Below are positions 46,384 through 54,380 of a DNA stretch of 64,000 nucleotides, one piece after another (position 1 is the stretch's first letter; the number at the start of each line of letters is the position of its first letter). The stretch spans positions 1-64,000 of the forward strand of contig CAYVBK010000017.1 of assembly GCA_964449465.1 (NCBI GenBank), read 5' to 3'. The translations under genes and the position numbers were made by a program. The notes below the pieces were generated by a model. The model did no database searches. It worked only from the letters and a program-made list of their open reading frames with translations, and had not been told where the DNA came from. Origin of the DNA: CAYRXM01 sp964449465. GTDB lineage: Bacteria > Chloroflexota > Anaerolineae > JAFGEY01.

Positions 46384-46806
46384 TTGCAGGTTCGAAGGCG
46401 AGCGCGTATCGCGGCGCTGCAAGCTCTTTATGAAATAGATAGCGTTCACCATCTGGTCGGCCTGGTACTGCAACAACGCATTCAGGCCATCAACCTCTCT
46501 GAAGAGGGTGAATTGTTTGCCCGTACTCTGGTGCAAGGCGTGTTGGCTCATCAGGCCATGTTGGACGAGATGATCAGCCTGTACGCGCCCGAGTGGCCGA
46601 TTGATCAGATGTCTTTGATTGACCGTAACGTGCTGCGCATGGCCATGTTTGAATTTATTGTGGACGGCAGCACTCCCCCCAAAGTGGCTATCAACGAAGC
46701 TGTCGAACTGGCCAAGCTGTTTGGCAGTGACAGCTCTCCTCGATTTGTCAATGGCGTGCTGGGCACTCTGTTGAGCAAATACATTCCTCCCTCTCACTCC
46801 AGGTAA
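46384..46806 (+). CDS. nusB: Transcription antitermination factor NusB
   Basis: A 140-residue protein. TTG 46384 is chosen because GGGAGG lies five bases upstream; an upstream TTG at 46366 has no such site. It is an all-helical NusB fold (RRRARIAALQALYEIDSVHH; IDRNVLRMAMFEFIVDGSTP; INEAVELAKLFGSDSSPRFV). It works in rRNA antitermination with NusE. A gls24-nusB order is also seen in Bacillus (yqhY-nusB). Confidence 0.92.
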   Translation: MQVRRRARIAALQALYEIDSVHHLVGLVLQQRIQAINLSEEGELFARTLVQGVLAHQAMLDEMISLYAPEWPIDQMSLIDRNVLRMAMFEFIVDGSTPPKVAINEAVELAKLFGSDSSPRFVNGVLGTLLSKYIPPSHSR

Positions 46807-46823
46807 TGAATTGAGGAAAAGAA

Positions 46824-47933
46824 ATGTTTGATAATTTCGGGACAGGCGAGTTTCTGACGATTGCATTTTTCGCCCTCTTGTTTTTTGGCCCCGAACGTCT
46901 GCCCAAGATAGGGGCGGCTGTCGGAGGTTGGCTGCGCAAACTCACCGATCAATCTCGCCTGTTTATGACACAGTGGCGCGAAGAAGCACTGGCCATTCAA
47001 GATGCGGTAGAAGAAGTGCGGGGCATCCGCGACGAAATTTTGGCGGCCCGTCAAGAGTTGGCTTCGACGATTGATCATGCGCGCAGCGATATTGACGAGA
47101 GCATTACTGATGCCAAATCACTGATCAGCACATCGTCTGTCACATTGGAACAAGTCGCTCACTCTGCGCCAGCATCGCCAGGCGTTGCCGATGCGTCAAA
47201 AGTCGAGGCTTTTGATCAAACCCACCGCATCTTGGACGATATGCTGTCGAAACGTCAGGAGCAAATGGCGCCCCAAGCAACTGTGTCAAATCAGCCACTC
47301 GCGCCGACCCAGCCAGATGTTTCGACGGTGACTGTCGCCCGAGATGAAACGGTTGCCCCAACCGCGCCTCTGTCGGCAGTTCAAGAGCCGATGACAGTAG
47401 AAGGACAGCCGCCAGCTGTCGTTGAGCCGCCGGTTGAAGAACAGGATGAGGATGAGTGGACCAAGACCAAACGTCTGATAGACGAAATGCTCAAGCCGCG
47501 CCCTCCGGCCACGCCAACAGCGCCTCAGGTCATCGTGCCATCCAGTTATACGGTGCCATCGCTGGGTTCGATCCAGATTGCCGAATCCCGCTCCGAGCCA
47601 AAAGAAGAACAGCTGCCGGCTGCCGTTGAGCCGCCGGTTGAAGAACAGGATGAGGACGAGTGGACCAAGACCAAACGTCTGATAGACGAAATGCTCAAGC
47701 CGCGCCCTCCTGCTGCGCCAACGACGACTCAGGTCATTGCGCCATCCAGTTATGTTGCGGCAGGTGTCGAACAACCGCCCGACAATCACAGAGAAATTCA
47801 ACACCCTGTGGCCGAACAGGCCAGGCTAGAGAGCCTGACCCAGCAAGTGACCTCTTTGCAGAGCGAATTGCAATCGCTGCGGGCAGAATTGGCTTTTTTG
47901 CGGTCTCTGATTACCAGCCAGGCGCCGGCCTAA
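46824..47933 (+). CDS. tatB: TatA/TatB-type translocase subunit with repetitive acidic tail
   Basis: A 369-residue protein with SD GAGGAAAAG. The N terminus is a TatB-like membrane hook (GEFLTIAFFALLFFGPERLP then KIGAAVGGWLRKL) and an amphipathic, coiled region to ~120. The tail from ~120 is Pro/Glu/Asp-rich and contains two near-identical 68-residue units (EEQDEDEWTKTKRLIDEMLK), starting about 47421 and 47625, with a weaker earlier relative (THRILDDMLSKRQ). It directly precedes tatC, as usual. TatB/TatA proteins are normally 80-180 residues, so this tail is extra. It should support export of folded, cofactor-bearing proteins. Confidence 0.88.
   Translation: MFDNFGTGEFLTIAFFALLFFGPERLPKIGAAVGGWLRKLTDQSRLFMTQWREEALAIQDAVEEVRGIRDEILAARQELASTIDHARSDIDESITDAKSLISTSSVTLEQVAHSAPASPGVADASKVEAFDQTHRILDDMLSKRQEQMAPQATVSNQPLAPTQPDVSTVTVARDETVAPTAPLSAVQEPMTVEGQPPAVVEPPVEEQDEDEWTKTKRLIDEMLKPRPPATPTAPQVIVPSSYTVPSLGSIQIAESRSEPKEEQLPAAVEPPVEEQDEDEWTKTKRLIDEMLKPRPPAAPTTTQVIAPSSYVAAGVEQPPDNHREIQHPVAEQARLESLTQQVTSLQSELQSLRAELAFLRSLITSQAPA
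47421..47760 (+). repeat. 204-bp tandem coding repeat in tatB
   Basis: GTTGAGCCGCCGGTTGAAGA begins at 47421 and again at 47625. The two copies are nearly identical for ~140 bases, then diverge. The repeat unit is 68 codons. Confidence 0.85.
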
Positions 47934-47939
47934 GAAGCC

Positions 47940-48053
47940 GCTGAACAAGTCTATTTTTACCAAAGGACACCGAGAGCACCAAGGTTTGCAATACTTGCGT
48001 TTTTAGAAATTCTTTGTGTCCTTTGTGTCTTGGTGGTGAGAGGGTTTTTCAGC
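47940..48053. repeat. 114-bp palindromic repeat, copy 2 (tatB-tatC gap)
   Basis: Starts GCTGAACAAGTCTATTTTTA and ends GAGGGTTTTTCAGC, near-identical in ends and arms to 32273-32390. It fills most of the gap between tatB and tatC but does not interrupt either. Confidence 0.8.
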
Positions 48054-48081
48054 ACGCTCCTAGCCGCCTGAAAGGATCAAT

Positions 48082-48891
48082 ATGAGTGACAAAACAGCCT
48101 CCCTCGAAAATGAACGTATGATGACCTTGATGGAGCATTTGATCGATCTCAAAGATCATTTGATCCGTATTGCTGTGGCTCTGGTGATTTGTGGCGCGGC
48201 TAGCTTTTTTCTGGTCGAAAAAATTTTCAACTGGATTTTGCACCCCCTTTATGCCGCAGTCGAGAAATATCGCCTGGAATATGGGGTCGAGTATCGCATC
48301 ATTGCCACCGAACCCACCACCATGATCGGTTTGTTTATGAAGATTGCCCTGTTTAGCGGGGCGATCATTGCTATGCCATATATCGTGTATCAGGTTTTTC
48401 ATTTTATCATGCCCGGCCTGACCCACAAGGAACGCCTGTCGTTGATCATCATTATTCCTTCAGCTACATTCTTTTTTGTGGGCGGCGTGGCATTTTCTTA
48501 TTATGTGATGGTGCCGGCGGCCATTCCGTTTTTGCTGGGATTTGGGTGGAATTTTTTCGGCGGCACTCAGGTTGATCAGATGTGGCAGGTAGATCGCTAT
48601 TTGCCCTTTTTGCTCAACCTGGTGTTTTGGGTGGGTGTGAGCTTTGAGACGCCGTTGATCATGGCCTTTATTTCGCGCATGGGCGTGTTGACGGCGAAAC
48701 AATTTCTGGCTTTTTGGAAGTTTGCCGTAGTGGGGATTGCTATTTTGGCGGCCTTGATCACGCCAACGCCCGACCCGTTCAACATGGGGCTGGTGATGGC
48801 CCCGTTAATCGCCCTGTACTTTTTTGGCGTCTTGCTGGCCCGGCTGGTGCAACCCAAAGAGGCCAGAGCAGCCGACAAAAAATCGGCTTGA
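48082..48891 (+). CDS. tatC: Sec-independent protein translocase TatC
   Basis: A 269-residue membrane protein from ATG 48082. TatC features are the N-terminal LMEHLIDLKDHLIRIAVA (with the receptor-site Glu), six hydrophobic segments, and FLLNLVFWVGVSFETPLIM late in the chain. It binds twin-arginine signals. The molybdenum hydroxylase of this window lacks a Tat signal, so the exported clients lie elsewhere. A strong terminator follows. Confidence 0.95.
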   Translation: MSDKTASLENERMMTLMEHLIDLKDHLIRIAVALVICGAASFFLVEKIFNWILHPLYAAVEKYRLEYGVEYRIIATEPTTMIGLFMKIALFSGAIIAMPYIVYQVFHFIMPGLTHKERLSLIIIIPSATFFFVGGVAFSYYVMVPAAIPFLLGFGWNFFGGTQVDQMWQVDRYLPFLLNLVFWVGVSFETPLIMAFISRMGVLTAKQFLAFWKFAVVGIAILAALITPTPDPFNMGLVMAPLIALYFFGVLLARLVQPKEARAADKKSA

Positions 48892-48911
48892 TCCAGTGAC
48901 CACATTCATGC

Positions 48912-48946
48912 AAAACGGTGCGCCTCACAACGAGGCGCACCGTTTT
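48912..48946 (+). terminator. Terminator after tatC
   Basis: A stem of up to 15 bp (AAAACGGTGCGCCTC/GAGGCGCACCGTTTT) with loop ACAAC; ends both tatC and, in reverse, the GNAT gene. Confidence 0.88.
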
Positions 48947-48981
48947 TGATTGTAAGGCGGATCGAGTTGGATGCTGAGACC

Positions 48982-49665
48982 CTATTTTTTGGTCACCAGC
49001 CAGGCCCGTCTAAGACCATAAATGCGACCATGCACCGGCTCGCTCACCAAGCCTTTCCAAACCGGCGCGGGCCGGTCTTCCAATACGCGAAATCCCACTG
49101 CTTCATAGAGATGACAGGCCGCATGGTTGCGGTCGGTGGTGCTGAGGTGAACGCCGGGCAGCCCGGCAGCCCAAAACTGATTCAGGCTGGCATTCAACAA
49201 TCTCCGCCCGATGCCGTGTCCGCGCGCCGAGACCGCCACATTGATGTGTAAATGGGCCGGAAACTCGTTCAAAGACACATGGCTGCCACCTGTGCGCAAT
49301 CCATCCCAGAGCGTTCGCCAGGCAAAGCGCAGCGTTTTCCTGCCAATCTGATAGCCGCCGCCGATGGCGCGGCCCAGCACGCGAGGCAAGATGTGTCGGC
49401 CCAGCACGCGATTGCGCTGCCGGGTGTCGGGACAACCGGTGATATAGCCTACCACCGCGACGTTCAACTCGGCCACCCACAGCCACTCGGCCATATAATT
49501 GGTGTAAAAAGACACAAAGGTTTCGCAAAATGGCCGACGATCATCCAGAAATGCCTCGATAGGATCGCCGAAAAAGGCTGTGTCTGCGGCCAGCGCCCAC
49601 ACCGCCTCGCGGTCGGCCGGGCGATACAGGCGAATGGATGCGGCGGCCTCTGGCTCATTTCCCAT
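48982..49665 (-). CDS. GNAT family N-acetyltransferase
   Basis: A 227-residue protein from ATG 49665, overlapping the end of the PIG-L gene by 11 bp. It opens with IRLYRPADREAVWALAADTA and has the acetyl-CoA loop pattern VSARGHGIGRRLLNASLNQF followed by GVHLSTTDRNHAACHLYEAVGF. The middle section (~90-130) is longer than in small GNATs. The coupling to a PIG-L deacetylase suggests acetyl-group turnover on a sugar or amine substrate, but the direction and target are unknown. Confidence 0.88.
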   Translation of the reverse strand: MGNEPEAAASIRLYRPADREAVWALAADTAFFGDPIEAFLDDRRPFCETFVSFYTNYMAEWLWVAELNVAVVGYITGCPDTRQRNRVLGRHILPRVLGRAIGGGYQIGRKTLRFAWRTLWDGLRTGGSHVSLNEFPAHLHINVAVSARGHGIGRRLLNASLNQFWAAGLPGVHLSTTDRNHAACHLYEAVGFRVLEDRPAPVWKGLVSEPVHGRIYGLRRAWLVTKK

Positions 49666-51142
49666 CCAGAGTCAATCCTTCCCATAACGCAGGTTGCAAA
49701 TGAACCACGTGCCAGGCCGTGTGGTCCAATCCCATGCCCTGTCGCGTTTCGGCAGCAAAAGCCAGCCAGGTCGGTTGATCGACCAGACTGAGGTCGAGCT
49801 TGAACCACAGGCTATTGCCGCGCAACTGGACATTATCTGAAATGGTACGCCCGTATTGACTGAGCCATCGAGTTTCGCCCTGATCGCTCAAAACGCGAGC
49901 CATCAAGCGATAGCTGCAAGCCCGGCTTATTTGGCCACGCAGGTCCAGCACCACCGACAAGCTGTCATTCAAACGAAACACGCTGATTCCGGCAATATCT
50001 GCGCTGCGATACATGCTGCGCACGGTGCTATCACTAACCGGGTCGCCATAATAGGTCGTCTCGCTTTCGATGTGAGGATTGGCATGGGGCAACATTTCGC
50101 CGGCGATCAATCCCAGCGAGGCGGTTTCGTCCAGCTGCATAAATAACTCGTTTTGGCGCACAAAACTCTTGAGATACTGGCCCAGCAGCCGTTGTTGGGA
50201 GCGGTGTGCAGCGATAGCGGCCTGCTTGGCACTCAACGCATCAGAGCCGAGCGGCCACTGCCACCACGCGCCCATTGTGATCAACCGACGCGGTGGGCGC
50301 AGGGCGTCTTGCAGGATCAGGCCGCGCTCTTGAGGATACAGCCCATAGTGAACCAGGTATCCCAACACCAGAGGCGACCAGTCGGGGTTGTCGCTACGCT
50401 CTTGGGCGATGGCCAGCGACATGAACGCACTCAAGGCCCGGTGATCGATGTGATCGTCCAACGGGTGAGGGGTGATGATCAGATCGGGTCGCTCGACAGC
50501 CAGGATGTTTCGTAGATCGCCCAGCAGAGCGAGACCGTTGTACGGTACACCGGGATTCAAGGTGTTGGGATAAGGGTTGTGGCTGCGTTGAGAAAAGGGC
50601 GACAGGTAGGCCTGGTCTGCGTTCCAATGGCTCCACCACATGGCCGCCAACCCCCGGTCGGGATAGCCCAAAAAAGTGACAGACCGGGCATCCAGGCCCA
50701 GATGTGCGACTGCGTTCAACGTTTCTTGCTGTCGCCGAACGCCCATGGCGATAAAATCGGACGAGCGCGGAAAAGCGCGGCGAAATTCTTCCATGGTGGC
50801 GAATCGGTAGCCATCGCCGTTTGTCACTATCACCAGGCGTACCTGGCTGCCCTGGCGAACGGCGGCCTGAATGACCCCGGCCGCACCCAACACTTCGTCG
50901 TCGCAGTGCGGGGCCACGACCAGCACCCGCTCAAATCGCTCCAACGGCAAAACCGGCAGCATATCGGGCAACATATCCGAGTTGGCCAGGTAGCGTTCAT
51001 AGCTCATTACAAAGGCAGTCAGCAAAAAAGCCGCCGTCAGGCTAGCGCGTCCAAGCCGGGACTGCTTGAGGCGTCGCGCCAGGCCTGTCAGGTACGGGCC
51101 GATAGATTGTAGCCACTTTTGAATCCCAACCGGTAATTTCAT
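49655..51142 (-). CDS. Membrane-anchored PIG-L family deacetylase
   Basis: A 495-residue protein. An N-terminal hydrophobic anchor (RASLTAAFLLTAFVMSYERY) precedes the PIG-L/LmbE domain with VLVVAPHCDDEVLGAAG and IITPHPLDDHIDHRALSAF, the zinc-binding motifs. The last ~150 residues form a separate beta-rich domain. PIG-L enzymes remove acetyl groups from N-acetylglucosamine-type sugars. It is probably exposed on the outside, processing wall or surface glycan. Start ATG 51142 has a weak ribosome site. Confidence 0.88.
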   Translation of the reverse strand: MKLPVGIQKWLQSIGPYLTGLARRLKQSRLGRASLTAAFLLTAFVMSYERYLANSDMLPDMLPVLPLERFERVLVVAPHCDDEVLGAAGVIQAAVRQGSQVRLVIVTNGDGYRFATMEEFRRAFPRSSDFIAMGVRRQQETLNAVAHLGLDARSVTFLGYPDRGLAAMWWSHWNADQAYLSPFSQRSHNPYPNTLNPGVPYNGLALLGDLRNILAVERPDLIITPHPLDDHIDHRALSAFMSLAIAQERSDNPDWSPLVLGYLVHYGLYPQERGLILQDALRPPRRLITMGAWWQWPLGSDALSAKQAAIAAHRSQQRLLGQYLKSFVRQNELFMQLDETASLGLIAGEMLPHANPHIESETTYYGDPVSDSTVRSMYRSADIAGISVFRLNDSLSVVLDLRGQISRACSYRLMARVLSDQGETRWLSQYGRTISDNVQLRGNSLWFKLDLSLVDQPTWLAFAAETRQGMGLDHTAWHVVHLQPALWEGLTLDGK

Positions 51143-51196
51143 CGCATCATCCCGATCCTATTGTCACCGCTTGACCCGTTGTCATCCTTGAATCCA

Positions 51197-51321
51197 CTGA
51201 AAAAAGTGTTCTACCGCCGAGACGCAGAGTTCGCAGAGAATATAAAGAGCCTTAAAATTTCGTTGATTCTCATCATTATCCTCGTTCTCCGCGCCGCTGT
51301 GGTGAAATAGTCTTTTTTCAG
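51197..51321. repeat. 125-bp palindromic repeat, related to the 114/118-bp family
   Basis: Ends CTGAAAAAAG and CTTTTTTCAG are perfect inverted repeats; inner arms with CCGCCGAGACGCAGAG and its near-complement CTCCGCGCCGCTGTGG pair imperfectly. It shares the CTGAA...TTCAG ends with the copies at 32273 and 47940. Confidence 0.7.
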
Positions 51322-51369
51322 GAACGTCATCCCTGTATAAACGGCGGTGCTTGTACTGACCAAGAGAGA

Positions 51370-52626
51370 TTATGCAGATGGAAGCAAAGGTGAAACAAAC
51401 AAGATCAATGTGATCAGCGTGATGACAACGGTCAACCCCCAGGCCAGCACATTTTGCAGACGAGAATTGATCCATTGTCCCATAATTTGCTGATCATTGA
51501 CAAGCTTGAGCGCCAGCACCAGCAGCACCGGCATTAAAATGGCATTCAAAACCTGCGACAGCCACATGATCGGAAACAACGGCAGGCCGGGGATCATGAT
51601 AAACAACGCACTCAGGACGATAATGCCGGCATAAAGCGTGTAGAATAGCGGAGCTTCTCGCCCGGAACGATCCAGGCCGCGCTCCCAGCCCATCGCCTCG
51701 CAAATCGCATAGGCTGTAGACAGGGGCAGCACCGATGCCGCCAGCAGCGACGCCCCCAGCAGCCCAATGGAGAAAAGCAGGCTGGCCCAATTGCCGGCCA
51801 GCGGTCTGAGGGCCAGAGCAGCCTGCTCGGCCGTCTCTACATGGATGCCGTGTACAAAAAGTGTGGCAGCCGTGCAAATGATGATAAACGCCGATACAAT
51901 ATTGCCCAATACAGCTCCGGTGACCACATCCATGCGCGTATAACCATACTCATCCATTTTGACGCCCTTGTCGGCGACCGAGGCCTGCATATACACCAAT
52001 CCCCAAGGGGTGATGGTTGTGCCGATGGTGGCCAGGATGGCCAGGATGTAATCGGTATCTCTTTGAAAAGAAGGCACAACAGTCTGCGCCAGAATGTCCA
52101 TCCAGGGCGGGTGAATCATAATCGCCGTGATCACATAGCTGATCGCCGCCAGGCAGAGCGCCAGCAGCACTTTTTCCACACGCTGATAGTTGCCGCGCAG
52201 TGTGATCAGAATGACCAGCATAGCAGCCAGCGGCACACTGATATAGCGGCTGATGCCCAGCATTTCGGTGGCGGCGGCGATGCCGGCAAACTGCGACACG
52301 GTGGTGCCCAGATTGGCTAAAAGCAGGCACAGCATGGCGAAAACAGTAATTTTAACGCCAAATCGTTCCCGGATCAAGTCGGCGGCGCCTTTGCCGGTGA
52401 CGGTGCCCATGCGGGCGGCCATCTCTTGCACCACCACCTCGCCAAATGTGACCAGCAAGATCATCCACAGAAACTTGTAGCCAAAAGTCGAACCGGCCAT
52501 CGAATACGTGGCAATGCCGGCGGCGTCATTGTCCGCGCTGGCCGTAATCAGCCCCGGCCCCAAAATTTTGACAAAAAACCACATCCGCTGACCGAGTGAT
52601 TGGAGAATGTTTTGAGCCTTGCGCAT
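51370..52626 (-). CDS. Nramp (SLC11)-like metal transporter with non-canonical metal site
   Basis: A 418-residue protein with about eleven hydrophobic segments. Nramp landmarks are GPGLITASADNDAAGIATYS in TM1 and TTITPWGLVYMQASV in TM6. The canonical DPGN metal motif of TM1 reads ADNDA here (31-35), and the MPH motif of TM6 reads TPW (206-208). Loss of the Met is typical of Nramp relatives that favour Mg over Mn/Fe, as far as I know. It starts 11 bp after the MgtE-type sensor gene. I infer a Mg or other hard-ion transporter, not a classic MntH. Confidence 0.85.
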   Translation of the reverse strand: MRKAQNILQSLGQRMWFFVKILGPGLITASADNDAAGIATYSMAGSTFGYKFLWMILLVTFGEVVVQEMAARMGTVTGKGAADLIRERFGVKITVFAMLCLLLANLGTTVSQFAGIAAATEMLGISRYISVPLAAMLVILITLRGNYQRVEKVLLALCLAAISYVITAIMIHPPWMDILAQTVVPSFQRDTDYILAILATIGTTITPWGLVYMQASVADKGVKMDEYGYTRMDVVTGAVLGNIVSAFIIICTAATLFVHGIHVETAEQAALALRPLAGNWASLLFSIGLLGASLLAASVLPLSTAYAICEAMGWERGLDRSGREAPLFYTLYAGIIVLSALFIMIPGLPLFPIMWLSQVLNAILMPVLLVLALKLVNDQQIMGQWINSRLQNVLAWGLTVVITLITLILFVSPLLPSA

Positions 52627-52637
52627 TCTGTCCCTCC

Positions 52638-53888
52638 CTAAAAGAATCTCGGCAGCCGCTTTTTCCAGGCGGTAGGCAGCACGGTGTCGATGGCGTCATC
52701 TACGGTGACAATGCCCAACAACGTGCCGCCGTTTTCCACCACCGGCACCGACAGCAGGTTGTATTTGGCGATCAAATAGGCCACCTCTTGTTGCGAGGTG
52801 TAGGGCGTCACCGTGATCGGATCGGTGTCCATAAATTCCTGAACCGGCGAATGGGCCGGCGCCATCACCAGATCGCGCAGGCTGATCACACCGCACAGGT
52901 GATGTTCCTGATCTATGCCATATACGTAATACATGGCCTCATCATCTTGAGCATTGGGAGATTGGCGCAGGTAATCCATTGCCTGGTCAGTGTGCAGGCC
53001 AACAGGCACATGGGCAAACTCGGTGGTCATAATACCGCCGGCCGAGTCCTCTGGGTATCCCAGCAAACGACGCACTTCTTGAGCATCGTCATCCTCCATC
53101 AAATCGAGCAGTTGGTCACTGGTATGCGTGGGCAGATCGGCCAGCAGATCTGCCGCCTCATCGGGGGCCATTTCCTCCAACACATCGGCGGCACGTTCTG
53201 GCTCGAGCTGCGACAGCACTGACACCTGCATATCGGCCGAAAACTCTTCCAATGCATCAGCCAGCGTTTCGTCGTCCAACGCCTCAATCAAAGCCTGGCT
53301 GGTGTGCCGGTCCAGATCGCTGAGAATAGAGGCAATGTCGGCCGGAGGCAGTTTGCTGATCCTATCTCGCGAGATGCGCAGACGCAGGGGGTCTTGCTGC
53401 TGAAGCGGAGCAACATCCTCCCAGGGAATGACGGTAGGGGATGTGGACCGATTCAACAGACGCAAGAGCGAACTGAACGGTCGCTCGATGCCCAGCCGCC
53501 GCAGCAGCCCCAACCCGCCCACATCTACGCCGGTGAGACAGAAACGGTCGCGCACACGGGCCAACTGGATGTCGTTGACGCGCACCACACGACGCCCCTC
53601 GGTGTCCACGATCTGACGATCCAGGATGCGGTCGGCCAACCACACCTCATCGCCTTGGGGAGTGTATGTCTGAACCTCTGATTTGGGTACCTGGAGGATG
53701 ATGCTGGGATACAGTCCGCTGATCTGCGATGCCGACACAAAACGCATGCTGCCATTTCGCACGGCCATCGCTCGCACCTGCGGATAGGGTTGATCCAGGT
53801 TGCCGATCAACACATCAGTGCAATGGCCCACCTGGTTGCCGAACGAATCCCAAATTTGCTTTCCCTGAAGCTGACTCAAGTAGAACAT
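52638..53888 (-). CDS. PRC-barrel / MgtE_N / CBS-domain protein without a membrane pore
   Basis: A 416-residue protein from ATG 53888, with AAAGGAG upstream. Residues ~1-90 form a PRC-barrel (LQGKQIWDSFGNQVGHCTDV) and ~90-180 may repeat it. Residues ~190-290 are the MgtE N domain (LPPADIASILSDLDRHTSQA; LEEMAPDEAADLLADL), then two CBS motifs (YPEDSAGGIMTTEFAHVPVG; VVENGGTLLGIVTVDD). This is the cytosolic Mg-sensing part of MgtE without its membrane channel. Lying just before an Nramp-like gene, it is probably a regulatory partner of that transporter. Acidic faces are typical of Mg sensors. Confidence 0.88.
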   Translation of the reverse strand: MFYLSQLQGKQIWDSFGNQVGHCTDVLIGNLDQPYPQVRAMAVRNGSMRFVSASQISGLYPSIILQVPKSEVQTYTPQGDEVWLADRILDRQIVDTEGRRVVRVNDIQLARVRDRFCLTGVDVGGLGLLRRLGIERPFSSLLRLLNRSTSPTVIPWEDVAPLQQQDPLRLRISRDRISKLPPADIASILSDLDRHTSQALIEALDDETLADALEEFSADMQVSVLSQLEPERAADVLEEMAPDEAADLLADLPTHTSDQLLDLMEDDDAQEVRRLLGYPEDSAGGIMTTEFAHVPVGLHTDQAMDYLRQSPNAQDDEAMYYVYGIDQEHHLCGVISLRDLVMAPAHSPVQEFMDTDPITVTPYTSQQEVAYLIAKYNLLSVPVVENGGTLLGIVTVDDAIDTVLPTAWKKRLPRFF

Positions 53889-53938
53889 TGGCTTTCTCCT
53901 TTCGTCCCTATCGTTCAAATTGGACAAAACATCGAAAA

Positions 53939-53990
53939 CCGTTCGCAAACCACCTGAATTATCGCGTAGCAGATGGTTTACACCGAACGG
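53939..53990 (-). terminator. Terminator-like hairpin 3 in the leader
   Basis: Minus-strand stem CCGTTCG..AAACCA / TGGTTT..CGAACGG with a ~21-base loop, then TTTTCGATGTTTTG; lies 51 bp before the sensor start. Confidence 0.5.
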
Positions 53991-54110
53991 ATTTTTGAAC
54001 GAGTGATCCTGGTATGGAGATCAGCCTGAGCAAGCCATCAGGTTACAGCCCAACCATCTGAATCAATCGAGCAGTGTGGGCGCGTGACGCAGATTGCGTG
54101 ACGCCGGCTG

Positions 54111-54150
54111 TCAGGAAAAACATGACCTCCAGGAGTTTCCCCTGGAGGTC
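54111..54150 (-). terminator. Terminator-like hairpin 2 in the leader
   Basis: Perfect 10-bp stem GACCTCCAGG/CCTGGAGGTC with a 7-base loop, followed on the minus strand by ATGTTTTTCCTGA. Confidence 0.7.
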
Positions 54151-54160
54151 TGGGTTGTGA

Positions 54161-54207
54161 GGAAAAACCTGCCTTCAGGGGGGATCAGTTGATGCATTTG
54201 GCAGGTT
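54161..54207 (-). terminator. Terminator-like hairpin 1 in the leader
   Basis: Minus-strand AACCTGCC (54207-54200) pairs with GGCAGGTT (54173-54166), followed by TTTTTCC. It begins within the last codons of the 28-codon ORF. Confidence 0.6.
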
Positions 54208-54271
54208 GAAGACGGGGCGCACTGCCCCATATACTCGGCAGTGAGCTGTCTTCAGAAGTTTTTTCGTTCAT
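54185..54271 (-). CDS. Possible 28-residue leader peptide
   Basis: ATG 54271 to TGA 54185 encodes 28 residues beginning MNEKTSEDSSLPSIWGSAPR and ending LQPAKCIN. The ribosome site is poor (GAGAGACG). It has its own promoter 64 bp upstream, and terminator-like hairpin 1 overlaps its end. It may be an attenuation leader peptide or a stand-alone small protein. No homologue is known to me, and the coding call rests only on its context. Confidence 0.35.
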   Translation of the reverse strand: MNEKTSEDSSLPSIWGSAPRLQPAKCIN

Positions 54272-54334
54272 CGTCTCTCAATAAATGATCCAATTAACCC
54301 AAACCGCCCCGACTAACCTGAGCGGCAAGCCAGG

Positions 54335-54363
54335 ATTATACTCTTGAGCAAAAAGCAAGTCAA
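54335..54363 (-). promoter_or_regulatory. Promoter of the metal-transport operon
   Basis: Minus-strand TTGACT (54363-54358), 17 bp, TATAAT (54340-54335), close to consensus. Confidence 0.75.
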
Positions 54364-54380
54364 ATGGCCTGAGCAGGCGC

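Larger units (their letters stand above)
53889..54334 (-). promoter_or_regulatory. Structured ~440-nt leader of the metal-transport operon, candidate attenuator
   Basis: From the promoter at 54335-54363 the minus-strand transcript runs ~440 nt before the sensor gene. In order it contains an enclosed stem (outer TGAAGAC/GTCTTCA between 54207 and 54254, inner CACTGCC/GGCAGTG), a hairpin 54161-54207 followed by TTTTTCC, a perfect 10-bp hairpin 54124-54150 followed by ATGTTTTTCC, and a hairpin 53939-53990 followed by TTTTCG just before the gene. A 28-codon ORF lies inside it. Such stacked terminators suggest attenuation by metal or translation. I checked mentally for M-box and yybP-ykoY signatures and found neither. 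Confidence 0.6.

Noticed and set aside
51370..52626. Canonical MntH manganese transporter
   Set aside because: DPGN and MPH motifs are replaced by ADNDA and TPW.
54185..54271. RiPP precursor for the nearby ATP-grasp enzyme
   Set aside because: The enzyme is Ddl-like rather than graspetide-type, and the peptide lacks a recognisable core.
53889..54334. M-box or yybP-ykoY riboswitch
   Set aside because: Conserved sequence signatures of both classes were not found in the leader.
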